This document shows, piece by piece, positions 17,105-25,312 of a DNA stretch of 49,025 bases. The DNA is taken from positions 1 to 49,025 of the forward strand of contig CAIYOD010000128.1 in the NCBI GenBank assembly GCA_903927755.1, given 5' to 3'. Under the pieces are notes generated by a model. The model was not told where the DNA came from, did not search any database, and worked only from the letters and a program-made list of their open reading frames with translations. The DNA is from an uncultured Thermoleophilia bacterium (GTDB taxonomy: Bacteria; Actinomycetota; Thermoleophilia; UBA2241). A program made the translations under genes and the position numbers. Each line of letters opens with the position of its first letter. Within the stretch, counting starts at the first letter, position 1.

Positions 17105-18196
17105 TCAGAACTGCCGCAGGAAGCGGACGTCGTTGTCGTAGAACAGACGCAGGTCGGGGATGCCGTGCTTGAGCATCGCCATGCGCTCGACCCCCATGCC
17201 GAAGGCGAAGCCGCTGACCTTCTCGGGGTCGTAGTCGACGAAGCTGTAGACGGCAGGGTCCACCATGCCGGCACCCATGATCTCCAGCCAGCCGGAGTAC
17301 TTGCACGAACGGCAGCCCTTGCCGCCGCAGAGCTCGCAGCTCACGTCGACCTCGATGCTGGGCTCGGTGAACGGGAAGAAGTGCGGCCGGACCCTGATGT
17401 CCCGGTCCGGCCCGAAGAACTCCCGTGTGAAGTGCGCGACGGTGCCCTTGAGGTCGGCCAGGGTGACGCCCTCGTCGACGACCAGACCCTCGGCCTGGTG
17501 GAACATCGGCGTGTGCGTCGCGTCCGAGTCGCGCCGGTACACCTTGCCGGGGCTCAGGATGTACACCGGCGGGCGCTGCTGCTCCATCACGCGCACCTGG
17601 ACGGGAGAGGTGTGGGTGCGCAGGAGGACGCCGCGGTCGGCGTCCACGACCGCCTCGGGCATGGTCTCGCGCTGCTCGACGACCCAGAAGGTGTCGTGGG
17701 CGGAGCGCGCGGGATGGCTCGGCGGCGTGTTCAGCGCGGTGAAGTTGTAGTAGTCCAGCTCGACCTCGGGACCCTCGGCGATCTGGTAGCCGAGGCCGAT
17801 GAAGATGTCCTCGACCTCGCGCATCGTCCGGCTGATGAGGTGTTCGTGGCCGGCCGGGAAGCTCTGGCCCGGCAGGGTGACGTCGATGCGCTCGTGGGCC
17901 AGCGAGTCGGACAGCGCCGCGCGCTTGAGCTCGGCCTCGCGCGCCTCCACGAGCTCCTCGAGCTCCTTGCGGATGACGTTGCCCCCCCTGCCGACGAGCG
18001 GGCGCTCCTCGGCGGGCAGCCCGGGGATGGAGCGCAGGAACTCGGTGAGCGCGCTCTTGCGCCCCAGCACCTGGACGCGCGCCTGCTCGAGCGCGGCCAG
18101 GTCGGCGGCGTGCGTGATGGTCTCGCGGCCGGTGTGGTAGATGGCCGCGAGCCCGGGCGCTCGCTGTTTCAGCTCCTGCAGTTGTGCGTCGTCCAT
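17105..18196 (-). CDS. pheS: Phenylalanyl-tRNA synthetase alpha subunit
   Basis: Catalytic class II alpha chain that activates phenylalanine. An N-terminal coiled-coil is followed by the class II core with LLRTHTSPVQ (motif 2 lead-in), GKVYRRDSDATHTPMFHQ and the motif 3 FAFGMGVERMAML. A GGKGCRSCKYSGW cysteine cluster is a known feature of many PheS proteins. Two in-frame ATGs exist: 18202 overlaps the methyltransferase stop (ATGA) but touches GGAAGG, while 18196 has that site 6 nt away and is preferred. Confidence 0.97.
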   Translation of the reverse strand: MDDAQLQELKQRAPGLAAIYHTGRETITHAADLAALEQARVQVLGRKSALTEFLRSIPGLPAEERPLVGRGGNVIRKELEELVEAREAELKRAALSDSLAHERIDVTLPGQSFPAGHEHLISRTMREVEDIFIGLGYQIAEGPEVELDYYNFTALNTPPSHPARSAHDTFWVVEQRETMPEAVVDADRGVLLRTHTSPVQVRVMEQQRPPVYILSPGKVYRRDSDATHTPMFHQAEGLVVDEGVTLADLKGTVAHFTREFFGPDRDIRVRPHFFPFTEPSIEVDVSCELCGGKGCRSCKYSGWLEIMGAGMVDPAVYSFVDYDPEKVSGFAFGMGVERMAMLKHGIPDLRLFYDNDVRFLRQF

Positions 18197-18198
18197 GG

Positions 18199-19095
18199 TC
18201 ATCCTTCCTGCGCCGCGGAGACGCGGCGTGACGGGTCTGCGGACGCGCCGGCCGAGCGGCGCGAGAACTCGTAGAGGGCGATGGCGCCGGCGACGCCGGC
18301 GTTGAGGCTTTCGACCGCGCCGCCGGACGGCGCCGACAGCGGGATCGTCACCAGACGTTCGACGTGGGCGAGCGCGGCGCGAGAGAGACCGGCGCGCTCG
18401 GCGCCGACCACGAGGACCGCGGGCCGCCGCAGGTCGGCCGCGTCCAGCGGCTCCCCCTCGTGGGCGGCGAGCCCATACACCGTCGCGGGCGGCAGTTGGT
18501 CGACCAGGTCGGCGAGCGGAAGCTCCGGGAACACGGGAAGGCCGAAGAGCGCGCCCATGGCCGCGCGGACGGTCTTCGGCCCGTACGGGTCGGCGGAGCC
18601 GGACGAGGTGACGAGGGCGGAGGCGCCGAAGGCGACCGCCGCGCGCATCAGCGTGCCGATATTGCCGGGATCCTGGACGCCGTCCACGTAAACGACGAGC
18701 AGGCCGGCGCCGGAGGCGCTCGCGGCCGGCGCGCCGCTCTCGCGGCGCAGGGCCGCGGTCTTGGGGCCGGAGGCCGGCCCGAGCAGCGACGACGGCGGAT
18801 GGCGCTCGGGCAGCGGCAGGACCGCGACGACGTCGGCGGGCGTCTCCAGCGTGGAGATACGCGCCGCGACGCGGTCGGTGACGGTGAAGACGGAGGCCGC
18901 GTCGAGGCCGAGTCGCTCGCCCAGCTCGTCCGCGGCCTCCTCCCGCAGAAAGACGGCCTGCGGCCGCCAGCCGGCCGCCAACGCAGCCGCGACCACGTCG
19001 GCGCCTTCCGCCAGGAAGGCGCCTTCGCGGTCGCGGAACTTACGCTGGCGCAGTGACGCCGCTCGTTTGACGAGCGCGTTCTGCGGGCTGGTCAG
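18199..19095 (-). CDS. TrmH/SpoU-family RNA 2'-O-methyltransferase
   Basis: A SPOUT-fold methyltransferase that uses S-adenosylmethionine to 2'-O-methylate rRNA or tRNA. Motif 1 is VYVDGVQDPGNIGTLMRAAVAFGA, motif 2 LVVGAERAGL and motif 3 ESLNAGVAGAIALYEF. The recognised N-terminal substrate-binding domain (TSPQNALVKRAASLRQRKFR, then EGAFLAEGADV) continues upstream of the first GTG at 18996. No ATG, GTG or TTG occurs in that frame, so I place the start at CTG 19095. A TTG at 19115 with GGGAGG 8 nt upstream would fit if one G were missing in the run at 19110-19113. Confidence 0.85.
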   Translation of the reverse strand: MTSPQNALVKRAASLRQRKFRDREGAFLAEGADVVAAALAAGWRPQAVFLREEAADELGERLGLDAASVFTVTDRVAARISTLETPADVVAVLPLPERHPPSSLLGPASGPKTAALRRESGAPAASASGAGLLVVYVDGVQDPGNIGTLMRAAVAFGASALVTSSGSADPYGPKTVRAAMGALFGLPVFPELPLADLVDQLPPATVYGLAAHEGEPLDAADLRRPAVLVVGAERAGLSRAALAHVERLVTIPLSAPSGGAVESLNAGVAGAIALYEFSRRSAGASADPSRRVSAAQEG

Positions 19096-19142
19096 TGGTG
19101 CGCCGAAAACCCCAAGCGACTCGCCTCCCTCGCCTCGACCGG

Positions 19143-19505
19143 TCAGGCCGCTTCGAGAGCCGCGCGCGCCTGATCGACGAGCGAAGCGAAGTACTTCGGG
19201 TCGGTCACGGCGAGATCGGCAAGGATCTTGCGGTCGAGCTCGATCTCGGCGAGCTGCAGCCCGTGCATGAACTGGTTGTACGAGAGACCGTTCTCACGCG
19301 CGCCCGCGTTGATGCGGATGATCCACAGCTTGCGGAACTCGCGCTTGCGCACGCGACGGTCGCGGTAGGCGTACTGACCGCTGCGCTGGACCTGCTCCTT
19401 CGCCCTCTTGTAGGACGAGTTCTTAGTCGCGCGGTAGCCCTTGGCCTGCTCGAGTACCTTGCGGCGCTTCTTGCGCGCACTGACGCTTCGTTTGACACGA
19501 GACAT
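19143..19505 (-). CDS. rplT: 50S ribosomal protein L20
   Basis: The 120-residue basic protein binds 23S rRNA early in 50S assembly. The N-terminus [25 protein letters not shown]... and the [10 protein letters not shown]....SYN.F..GL core are diagnostic. It sits in the classic infC-rpmI-rplT order, 76 nt after rpmI. In several bacteria L20 represses this operon by binding its leader. Confidence 0.98.
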   Translation of the reverse strand: MSRVKRSVSARKKRRKVLEQAKGYRATKNSSYKRAKEQVQRSGQYAYRDRRVRKREFRKLWIIRINAGARENGLSYNQFMHGLQLAEIELDRKILADLAVTDPKYFASLVDQARAALEAA

Positions 19506-19581
19506 TGTCGTACTCCTTGGAACTGCACCGGCCGGGGTCCGCCAGGCGGCCCGGCCAGCTCATGGTCTTAGGTCGGCAGGC

Positions 19582-19779
19582 TCAGCGGAGGCCGAGCAGC
19601 CGCTTGATCCCCTTGGAATCAGCCGGGCTGACCTCATACAGCTTGCGGAAGCCCCGCTTACGTTTCGAGCTCTTGTGCTCCAGGAGGTGGCTCTTCATCC
19701 CGTGGCGACGGACGACCTTGCCCGTGCCGGTGAGGCGAAAACGCTTCTTGGATGCGCTGTGAGTCTTGGTCTTCGGCAT
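19582..19779 (-). CDS. rpmI: 50S ribosomal protein L35
   Basis: A 65-residue very basic protein. It has the L35 pattern [21 protein letters not shown] and C-terminal [20 protein letters not shown]. It starts 16 nt after infC with GGAGG upstream, as expected for the infC operon. Confidence 0.98.
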   Translation of the reverse strand: MPKTKTHSASKKRFRLTGTGKVVRRHGMKSHLLEHKSSKRKRGFRKLYEVSPADSKGIKRLLGLR

Positions 19780-19795
19780 GCGTACCTCCCTCCAG

Positions 19796-20320
19796 CTACT
19801 TCAGCGGCGCGAGCATCATGACCATGTTGCGCCCGTCTTGCAGGGGCTTGGACTCGATGACGCCGAACTCTTTGACATCTTCCGCGAGGCGCAGAAGCAG
19901 CGCCTCGCCGCGCTCCGGATGGACCATCTCGCGCCCCCGGAACATGATCGTGACCTTGACCTTGTCCTTGTGCTCCAGAAAGCGGAGCACATGGCCCTTC
20001 TTGGTCTCGTAGTCGTGCACGCCGACCTTGGGCCGGAACTTGATCTCTTTGATCACGATCTGGCTCTGATGCTTGCGCGCCTGCTTGGCCTTGAGCTCCA
20101 GCTCGTACTTGTACTTGCTGTAGTTCATGACGCGGCACACGGGCGGATCGGCGGTCGGCGCTACCTCGACGAGGTCGAGGTTCTTGTCGGCTGCGTAGTC
20201 TTGGGCGAAGCGGATGGGCTTGACGCCCAGCTGTTCACCGTCTTCGTCGATGAGGCGCACCTGCGGCACCGTGATGCCGTCGTTGATGCGGATACGGGGC
20301 TCGTTGGCCCGGTCCCTCAT
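19796..20320 (-). CDS. infC: Translation initiation factor IF-3
   Basis: IF3 binds the 30S subunit and proofreads start-codon pairing. The 174 residues show the N-domain ([22 protein letters not shown]), the linker with [15 protein letters not shown], and the C-domain ([18 protein letters not shown], ending MVMMLAPLK). The start is ATG at 20320, not the AUU/AUC seen in many bacteria, and its own ribosome binding site is weak (GAGAGA). That ATG overlaps the stop of a short upstream ORF. A strong intrinsic terminator lies 39 nt upstream, so expression is likely controlled by attenuation. Confidence 0.97.
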   Translation of the reverse strand: MRDRANEPRIRINDGITVPQVRLIDEDGEQLGVKPIRFAQDYAADKNLDLVEVAPTADPPVCRVMNYSKYKYELELKAKQARKHQSQIVIKEIKFRPKVGVHDYETKKGHVLRFLEHKDKVKVTIMFRGREMVHPERGEALLLRLAEDVKEFGVIESKPLQDGRNMVMMLAPLK

Positions 20321-20388
20321 GAATCTATCTCTCGGAGAAAATGGTCTGCCCATAGATGCAAAAAGGCTCGCCGGCGGCGAGCCCTCAC
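20317..20388 (-). CDS. Candidate 23-codon leader ORF overlapping the infC start
   Basis: A GTG with AAAGGAG immediately upstream (3-nt spacing) opens a 23-codon frame whose TGA overlaps the infC ATG by ATGA. Codons 2-8 are the arms of the intrinsic terminator and codons 9-10 its U-tract. Ribosomes on this ORF would prevent the hairpin and then pass to infC. The overlap and ribosome binding site are visible; the regulatory role is inferred. Confidence 0.4.
   Translation of the reverse strand: MRARRRRAFLHLWADHFLREIDS
20359..20383 (-). terminator. Intrinsic terminator / attenuator in the infC leader
   Basis: On the minus strand a perfect 8-bp stem GGCTCGCC/GGCGAGCC with a 3-nt loop is followed directly by TTTTT. 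It lies between the predicted infC promoter and the infC start, the position of the L20-responsive leader attenuator in other bacteria. It is the clearest intrinsic terminator in the window. Confidence 0.85.
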
Positions 20389-20476
20389 GATCTCCTTTCA
20401 CGTGATGGACCCTGTCGACACCAACCACTTGGGCGCAGGGTGGGGTGCTCGCAAGCTCCCTCTTGTGGCGCAGGGC

Positions 20477-20507
20477 AGTATACACGAAACGCCCCGTACG
20501 CGTCGAA
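20477..20507 (-). promoter_or_regulatory. Predicted infC-operon promoter
   Basis: TATACT (20482-20477) is a 5/6 match -10, in the same GTGTATACT context as rRNA promoter P2. The -35 is weaker: TTCGAC (20507-20502) at 19-nt spacing. Transcription would start near 20470, giving a ~150-nt leader with the attenuator. Confidence 0.55.
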
Positions 20508-20608
20508 CACCGGCCGGGGCGTGACCTAGGAACCGCCGGGCGCGCCGCGAATGGTGACCCGACCGGGGCGCCCGACGGCGCCCCCGCAGCGTGCAGCCGG
20601 AGGGACCG

Positions 20609-21577
20609 ATGCCGATCCATCACGAGAGCTTCCTCGTGGACGCCGAGGGCACGAAGAGCGACGTCGACCACGAGCTGGTCCAGAGCCATCTCGACCGGGG
20701 CGAGTTCTTCTGGCTCGACCTGCATCGGCCTACCGGCGACCAGCTGGCGCTGCTGAGCGATCCGTTCGGCCTCCACCCCCTGGCGATCGAGGACGCAGAG
20801 CACTTCGGCCAGCGACCCAAGATCGAACCGTTCGACGACTTCACCTACCTCGTCGTCTTCGGCGCCGCACCGGACGCCGACGGACTGGTGGAGGTGCACT
20901 GCTTCCTCTCCGAGCGCTGGCTGCTGACGGTACACCGGGACGACTGCCCCGCTTTCGCCGACCTGCGCCGGCTGGCGACCGAGGGGCGCTCCCCGGCGCT
21001 CGAACCGGCGCGGGCGCTCTACCGGGTGGTCGACGCCCTTGCCGACAGCTTCTTCCCCGAGCTCTCCAAGCTCGACGACCGCATCGACGCACTGGAGAAC
21101 GGCGTGCTCAAGAGGCCCGACGACGCCCAGCTGCAGCAGGTCTTCAAGCTCAAGCGACGGCTCGTCGGATGGCGCAAGGTCATCTCGCCGGAGCGCGACC
21201 TGTTCGCGCGGCTCGTGACCGGCGCGGTCGGGCTGCCGGGCATGACGCCGGAGATGGAGAGGTACTACCGCGACGTCTACGATCACCTCATCCGTATCAG
21301 CGACCTGCTCGACAGCTACCGCGACCTGCTGTCCGGGGCGATGGACGTCTATCTCTCGACCGTCTCGAACCGCCTCAACGAGGTCATGAAGCGGCTCACG
21401 ATCGTGGCGACGGTCTTCATGCCGCTCACGTGGATCGTCGGGTTCTTCGGCATGAACTTCGCCTGGATGGTGCGCCAGGTGAACGGCGTCGCCGCCTTCG
21501 TGGCGCTCGGCGTGATCTCGCAGCTCATCGCCGTCGCCATCATGCTCGTGTTCTTCCGGCGGCGCGGCTGGGTCTGA
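20609..21577 (+). CDS. CorA-family Mg2+/Co2+ transporter
   Basis: A 322-residue pentameric inner-membrane channel. A long acidic cytoplasmic N-domain (FFWLDLHRP..., [16 protein letters not shown]) and a helix-rich stalk lead to two C-terminal membrane helices. The selectivity motif FFGMNF (GMN) lies just after the first helix, and the C-terminus is basic (FFRRRGWV). The ATG at 20609 has GGAGG 5 nt upstream. It is divergent from infC and its 3' end overlaps the CPBP gene by 38 nt in opposite orientation. The substrate is inferred from family. Confidence 0.9.
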   Translation: MPIHHESFLVDAEGTKSDVDHELVQSHLDRGEFFWLDLHRPTGDQLALLSDPFGLHPLAIEDAEHFGQRPKIEPFDDFTYLVVFGAAPDADGLVEVHCFLSERWLLTVHRDDCPAFADLRRLATEGRSPALEPARALYRVVDALADSFFPELSKLDDRIDALENGVLKRPDDAQLQQVFKLKRRLVGWRKVISPERDLFARLVTGAVGLPGMTPEMERYYRDVYDHLIRISDLLDSYRDLLSGAMDVYLSTVSNRLNEVMKRLTIVATVFMPLTWIVGFFGMNFAWMVRQVNGVAAFVALGVISQLIAVAIMLVFFRRRGWV

Positions 21578-22556
21578 GGCGCGGCGGCCGCAGGCTCCCG
21601 CGCCGCCAGGCCACCGCGAGCAGGGCCGCGCTGGCCGCGGAACACACCGCCAGCGTCACCAGCGAGCTCTCCGGGCCGAACGGCCCGCCCGTCAGCCACT
21701 CCGGGCCGCTCAGGGACGTGCGGAGGATGCCGGGGATGGCGTAGCCGCTCACCGGCGTCCCGAACACGCCGCCCTCCACGAAGTTCCAGGCGGCGTGCAC
21801 GCCGATCGCCAGCCAGAGGCGGCGCGTGGCGAGGAAGCACGCCCCGAGCAGCACGCCGCCGAACAGGGCGATCATCACGCCGTCGAAGAGCCCCGCGTTC
21901 GGGTTGTCCGCATGTTCAAGCCCGAACCACACGGAGGCGAAGGCCAGCGCCAGCCAGGTGCCGAGGCGCTCCTCACTCACCCGCTGGATCACGCCGCGGA
22001 AGAGCAGTTCCTCGCGAAAGGCGACCGCGGCGACCGGTACGGACCACTGCACGACGGCCCACTCGTCCCGCCCGAGCACGTCGTAGGCGCCGACCAGCGC
22101 GAGGACGCCGACGATGACGGCGAACAACCCCGCACCCAGCCCGAGGCCGGCGAGCCCCTCGAACGCGCCGCGCCGACCGCCCCCCAGCTCGCGGACGCGA
22201 CGGCGCTCCGTGAGCCGCACGAACCCCCAGTACAGGAAGGTCGGGACCATCACCATGGCGACCGCTTCCGGGAGCCGCGGATAGCCGACGTCCACGTAGT
22301 GGTGCCCCGGACCCGAGATCCAGCCGGAGAGGCGATCGAACACCGCGTACAGCCGATCGCCGAGCCACGCGATGAGCCGGCGCCCGATCCAGTCCAGCAG
22401 GATGAATCCGGTGACGATGCGCACGAAGACCGATGCGAAGAACTCCTCGAGCGCAATGCGCGCCGGGGACGGCGCCTCGTCGGCGGCGAGCCGCGGGCGG
22501 TCGCGAGACGGCCGGGGCGGCGACACGTCGTCGCCCGCCGCGCCTCCCGGCTTCAC
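21540..22556 (-). CDS. CPBP-family intramembrane glutamic endopeptidase
   Basis: A 338-residue multi-pass membrane protein of the Abi/Rce1-like CPBP family. The three motifs are present: FREELLFRG (EExxxR), FGLEHADN (FxxxH) and HAAWNF (HxxxN/B). Six to eight hydrophobic segments follow a ~25-residue disordered start. The GTG at 22556 overlaps the stop of the upstream GNAT gene (GTGA), so the two are probably translated together. Family members process prenylated proteins or act in bacteriocin immunity; the target is unknown. Confidence 0.85.
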   Translation of the reverse strand: MKPGGAAGDDVSPPRPSRDRPRLAADEAPSPARIALEEFFASVFVRIVTGFILLDWIGRRLIAWLGDRLYAVFDRLSGWISGPGHHYVDVGYPRLPEAVAMVMVPTFLYWGFVRLTERRRVRELGGGRRGAFEGLAGLGLGAGLFAVIVGVLALVGAYDVLGRDEWAVVQWSVPVAAVAFREELLFRGVIQRVSEERLGTWLALAFASVWFGLEHADNPNAGLFDGVMIALFGGVLLGACFLATRRLWLAIGVHAAWNFVEGGVFGTPVSGYAIPGILRTSLSGPEWLTGGPFGPESSLVTLAVCSAASAALLAVAWRRGSLRPPRLRPSRAAGRTRA

Positions 22557-23323
22557 TCCGCCGGGAGTACCCACGTAGCCGCGTGGTCGACGGCGACGAA
22601 CCCGAGAGCGGCGTAGAACGCCTCGGCGTCGGGACTGGACAGCAGCCCGAACCAGCGGGCGCCCGCCTGCAACCCATGGTCGATCGCCGCCGACGCCACC
22701 GAGGCGCCGCCCCCCCGACGGCGGTGCGAGTGGCGCGTGCCCACGGCGTAGATGCCGGCGATGTCCCCGATCACCGCGCTGCCGGCGACGGCGACGGGCC
22801 GGCCGTCGTGGAGGCTGAGGAAGACGGAGGCGTCGGTGCGGCCGGGGAACCCGACCCCGAGCAGCCGCTGGCACCAGTCGACGGGCAGCTCGAACGCGTC
22901 GCCCAGCACGTCGCCGGCCGCCAGGACGCCTTCCACGTCGGCGACGCGCCGGGTCTCGTGCCCACCCTCCGCGCGCACGACGTCGCCGGCATGCGCGCAC
23001 ATGACGGGCACCGCCCCTGAGTGGATGAAGCCGAGGTCGCTCGCGACCTGGGCGGCCTCCGCGGCCACGGGCGAGGCCGCGTACAGCACGCCGGGAAGGG
23101 CGCGCCGCCGCAGCACCGCGACGGCGGCGGCGATGCCGTCGCTCACGCCGTCGGGTCCGTAGGCGACGATCCAGTTCAGATCGTGAGAGGGCTCGCCGCC
23201 GATCCCGACGCTCACGCCCGGCGCGGCCCACGACTCTCCACGTTCTGCGCTGCCGATGAACGCGCGCCAGCCTTCGCCGTACGAGCCGACGAGCTCAACC
23301 AGTGACGGGACCCTGTGTCCCAC
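22553..23323 (-). CDS. GNAT-family N-acetyltransferase
   Basis: A 256-residue protein. The C-terminal ~130 residues have the GNAT acetyl-CoA loop (YAVGTRHSHRRRGGGASV) and the following helix and LL.SSPDAEAFYAALGF segment. The N-terminal half (SWAAPGVSVGIGGEPSHDLNWI) looks like the substrate-binding part of two-domain GNATs. The start is GTG with GAGG 6 nt upstream. It is coupled to the CPBP gene and divergent from the membrane protein at 23461. The acceptor is unknown. Confidence 0.78.
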   Translation of the reverse strand: MGHRVPSLVELVGSYGEGWRAFIGSAERGESWAAPGVSVGIGGEPSHDLNWIVAYGPDGVSDGIAAAVAVLRRRALPGVLYAASPVAAEAAQVASDLGFIHSGAVPVMCAHAGDVVRAEGGHETRRVADVEGVLAAGDVLGDAFELPVDWCQRLLGVGFPGRTDASVFLSLHDGRPVAVAGSAVIGDIAGIYAVGTRHSHRRRGGGASVASAAIDHGLQAGARWFGLLSSPDAEAFYAALGFVAVDHAATWVLPAE

Positions 23324-23460
23324 GCGGGACCTCTTGCCTCGAAGCGGGTAGGGTAGCTGCCGATAGTCTTCCCGGGGCCGCGTTCCGAACCCGGAAGAGC
23401 GCCGTTTTGCAGTTCTCCGCGGGACGGCGACGACCTGCGACCAGCGGAGAGGGAACTCAG

Positions 23461-24339
23461 ATGCTGCACGTGGCCGCCGACGCCATCGGCGCGGCTTGGC
23501 TGAACGGCCCCCGCTCCGCCATGGCCGGATTCCTCGTCGGCCTGCTCGCCACCTTCCTCTTCGTACGCATCAACACGCGGCTGATCCGGGCCAAGGTGAG
23601 CTGGTGGTTCCACGACATCGAGAGCGAGGGCGGCACGCACGTGCATCACATGGTCATCGGCGTGGTGCTGATGGTGACGGTGGGCATCTGCTTCATCGCC
23701 CTGACGCCCGAGGACCTCCTCGCCCAGGTCCTCGCGCTGCTGTTCGGCGTGGGCGTCGCGCTAACGCTCGACGAGTTCGCCCTCATCCTCAACCTGCAGG
23801 ACGTGTACTGGCGCAAGGAGGGACGGCTCTCGGTCGACGCTGTCGTCATCGTCGTCTGCGCCGCAGCCTTGTTCGTGCTGGGGATGAACCCATTCGGCGA
23901 CCTCGGAGACCCCGGGCTGAGCGGCGACGTGTTCCGCGTCGCCCTCGCCACCTGGGTGATCGTGGTCATCGTCCCGGTGCTGTTCTGCCTGCTCAAGGGC
24001 AAGATCTGGACAGGGGTGCTCGGCCTGTTCGTGCCGCTCGTGGCGATCGTCGGGGCGATCAGGCTTGCGCGGCTCAACTCGCCGTGGGCGCGCCGCCGGT
24101 ACGCGAAGCACGCGAAGAAGCTGGCCAGGGCGCAGCGGCGCGAGGCGCGCCTGGACGCGCGCTGGATCGCCTGGCGCGACGCGTTCTTCGACCTCATCGC
24201 CGGCAAGCCGCACCTGCCGTCGCTGCCGCCGCTGGCGACGAATGGGCTGCCGGCCGCGACGCCGGACGAGGCCGTGGCGGACGAGTCGGCTGGCGGGCAC
24301 GCCGGTGACGGACCCGCGGATCGGGCCACGACCGAGTAG
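23461..24339 (+). CDS. Integral membrane protein with HxHH motif, unknown function
   Basis: A 292-residue protein with about six hydrophobic helices and a basic, soluble C-terminal tail of ~90 residues (RRRYAKHAKKLARAQRREAR). After the first helix and a TRLIRAKVSWWFHDIESEGG loop comes GTHVHHM (His60, 62, 63), entering the second helix, with His51 nearby. This cluster could bind a metal or heme, but that is a guess. ATG at 23461 follows GAGAGGGA. I do not recognise a characterised family. Confidence 0.75.
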   Translation: MLHVAADAIGAAWLNGPRSAMAGFLVGLLATFLFVRINTRLIRAKVSWWFHDIESEGGTHVHHMVIGVVLMVTVGICFIALTPEDLLAQVLALLFGVGVALTLDEFALILNLQDVYWRKEGRLSVDAVVIVVCAAALFVLGMNPFGDLGDPGLSGDVFRVALATWVIVVIVPVLFCLLKGKIWTGVLGLFVPLVAIVGAIRLARLNSPWARRRYAKHAKKLARAQRREARLDARWIAWRDAFFDLIAGKPHLPSLPPLATNGLPAATPDEAVADESAGGHAGDGPADRATTE

Positions 24340-24581
24340 ACCGCGCCGGACGGACGACCCGCAGCGGTCCCGCACAGCGGTCCCGCACAGCGGAGGTCAT
24401 ACGCGATGGCGCCCCTCTGTTTGCGGCTATCCCTGGGCTATCCGCAATCGGCCTGGTGCGCGAAAGGCCGCGGATCCGGATAGCCGCCGGCTATCCACGC
24501 ACAGAGGAGTGCGTGCGGGCTGTCCCGGCGCCCGGGAGCGCGGCTCAGTGCTGAGCCGAGGGCGGCTCGGGGGCCGGCGGA
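24340..24581. repeat. Convergent intergenic region with short repeats and inverted repeats
   Basis: No gene is seen between two converging genes. The region holds a 13-bp tandem repeat CAGCGGTCCCGCA (24362-24374, 24375-24387, partial to 24393). Four GGCTATCC octamers follow: forward at 24425-24432, 24436-24443 and 24489-24496, reverse at 24478-24485. They are enclosed by a perfect 7-bp inverted repeat CCTCTGT/ACAGAGG (24414-24420, 24501-24507). Stacked hairpins could form on either strand, perhaps as a bidirectional terminator. Confidence 0.7.
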
Positions 24582-24667
24582 CGCGACGACCGCGAGGCTC
24601 AGGCCTCGGGAGCGGCCGCGACGACCGCGAGGCTCAGGCCTCGGGAGCGGCCGCGACGACCGCGAGG
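24582..24667. repeat. 35-bp tandem repeat over the Nudix 3' end
   Basis: About 2.5 copies of a 35-bp unit start at 24582, 24617 and 24652. The unit carries the last ten codons and TGA stop of the Nudix gene, so an extra copy of the gene's end lies beyond its stop. A CGAGGC-TCAG-GCCTCG hairpin recurs in each full unit. Confidence 0.9.
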
Positions 24668-25182
24668 TCGTCGAGAAACCGGCGCTGCGCCGGCACGATC
24701 GCTTCCCGCGCCGCCGCCAGGTCGAACCAGGCGGCGTGGTCCACCTCAGGGAACTCCGCCGTCTTCCCCGAGCGCGGCGGCCACTGCATCGTGAAGGTGT
24801 TGCTGGTGACGGCCGTGGCGTCGCAGTCGTGCTCCACGGCCCACGCGAAGATCAGCTTGTGGCGGTGCGCCTTGACGCCGCCGAGCGGCAGGTACGGCCC
24901 CTCGGGCTCCAGGCCGGTCTCTTCGCGGACCTCGCGCCGCGCCACCGTCAGGAGGTCGAGCTCCGCGGCCCGGTTCCGCGCCTTCGCCGCCGTGACGGTC
25001 GCCGGCTCCGGCCCGAGTTCTCCCGGCTCGGCGAGGCCCTTGGGGATGCTCCACGCCCCGGCGTCCTTCTTGGCCCAGTAAGGGCCGCCGGGGTGTACCA
25101 GCAGCACCTCGATCCGGCTGCCCCCCGATGCGGCGTCCGGGACGCGGCGATAGAGGAGCAATCCTGCGCTGATGTCCGGCAT
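24634..25182 (-). CDS. Nudix hydrolase with an enlarged Nudix box
   Basis: A 182-residue Nudix-fold pyrophosphatase. The N-terminus (MPDISAGLLLYRR) and WSIPKG lead-in are typical of small NTP or diadenosine-polyphosphate hydrolases. The box splits: GLAEPGE begins it and RREVREETGL ends it, but about 27 residues stand between the Glu and the Arg where 7 are normal, an insertion of about 20. The catalytic RExxEE is intact. I chose ATG 25182 because it begins the conserved domain. It is separated from the heliorhodopsin operon by a strong hairpin. Confidence 0.88.
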   Translation of the reverse strand: MPDISAGLLLYRRVPDAASGGSRIEVLLVHPGGPYWAKKDAGAWSIPKGLAEPGELGPEPATVTAAKARNRAAELDLLTVARREVREETGLEPEGPYLPLGGVKAHRHKLIFAWAVEHDCDATAVTSNTFTMQWPPRSGKTAEFPEVDHAAWFDLAAAREAIVPAQRRFLDDLAVVAAAPEA

Positions 25183-25254
25183 GGACCTGACCGCCGTGGG
25201 CGGCGCCGCGGCGCTTGCCGCCCTGCGTTCGACGCAGGATACAACGAACGCACG

Positions 25255-25289
25255 GAGGACCGGCGGCGCGACGCGCGCCGCCGGTCCTC
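25255..25289 (-). terminator. 16-bp perfect hairpin after the heliorhodopsin gene
   Basis: A perfect 16-bp GC-rich stem with a 3-nt loop (25255-25270/25274-25289) lies 24 nt past the heliorhodopsin stop. There is no U-tract, but its length and position make it the likely end of the MarR-heliorhodopsin transcript. Confidence 0.7.
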
Positions 25290-25312
25290 TCACACCCTGT
25301 AGCGGGTGACGG

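Noticed and set aside
13936-17172. 1078-codon plus-strand open frame
   Set aside because: It is antisense to pheT and the SDR gene; shadow frame.
24582-24667. CRISPR-like repeats
   Set aside because: Copies are directly adjacent with no unique spacers and contain a gene's 3' end.
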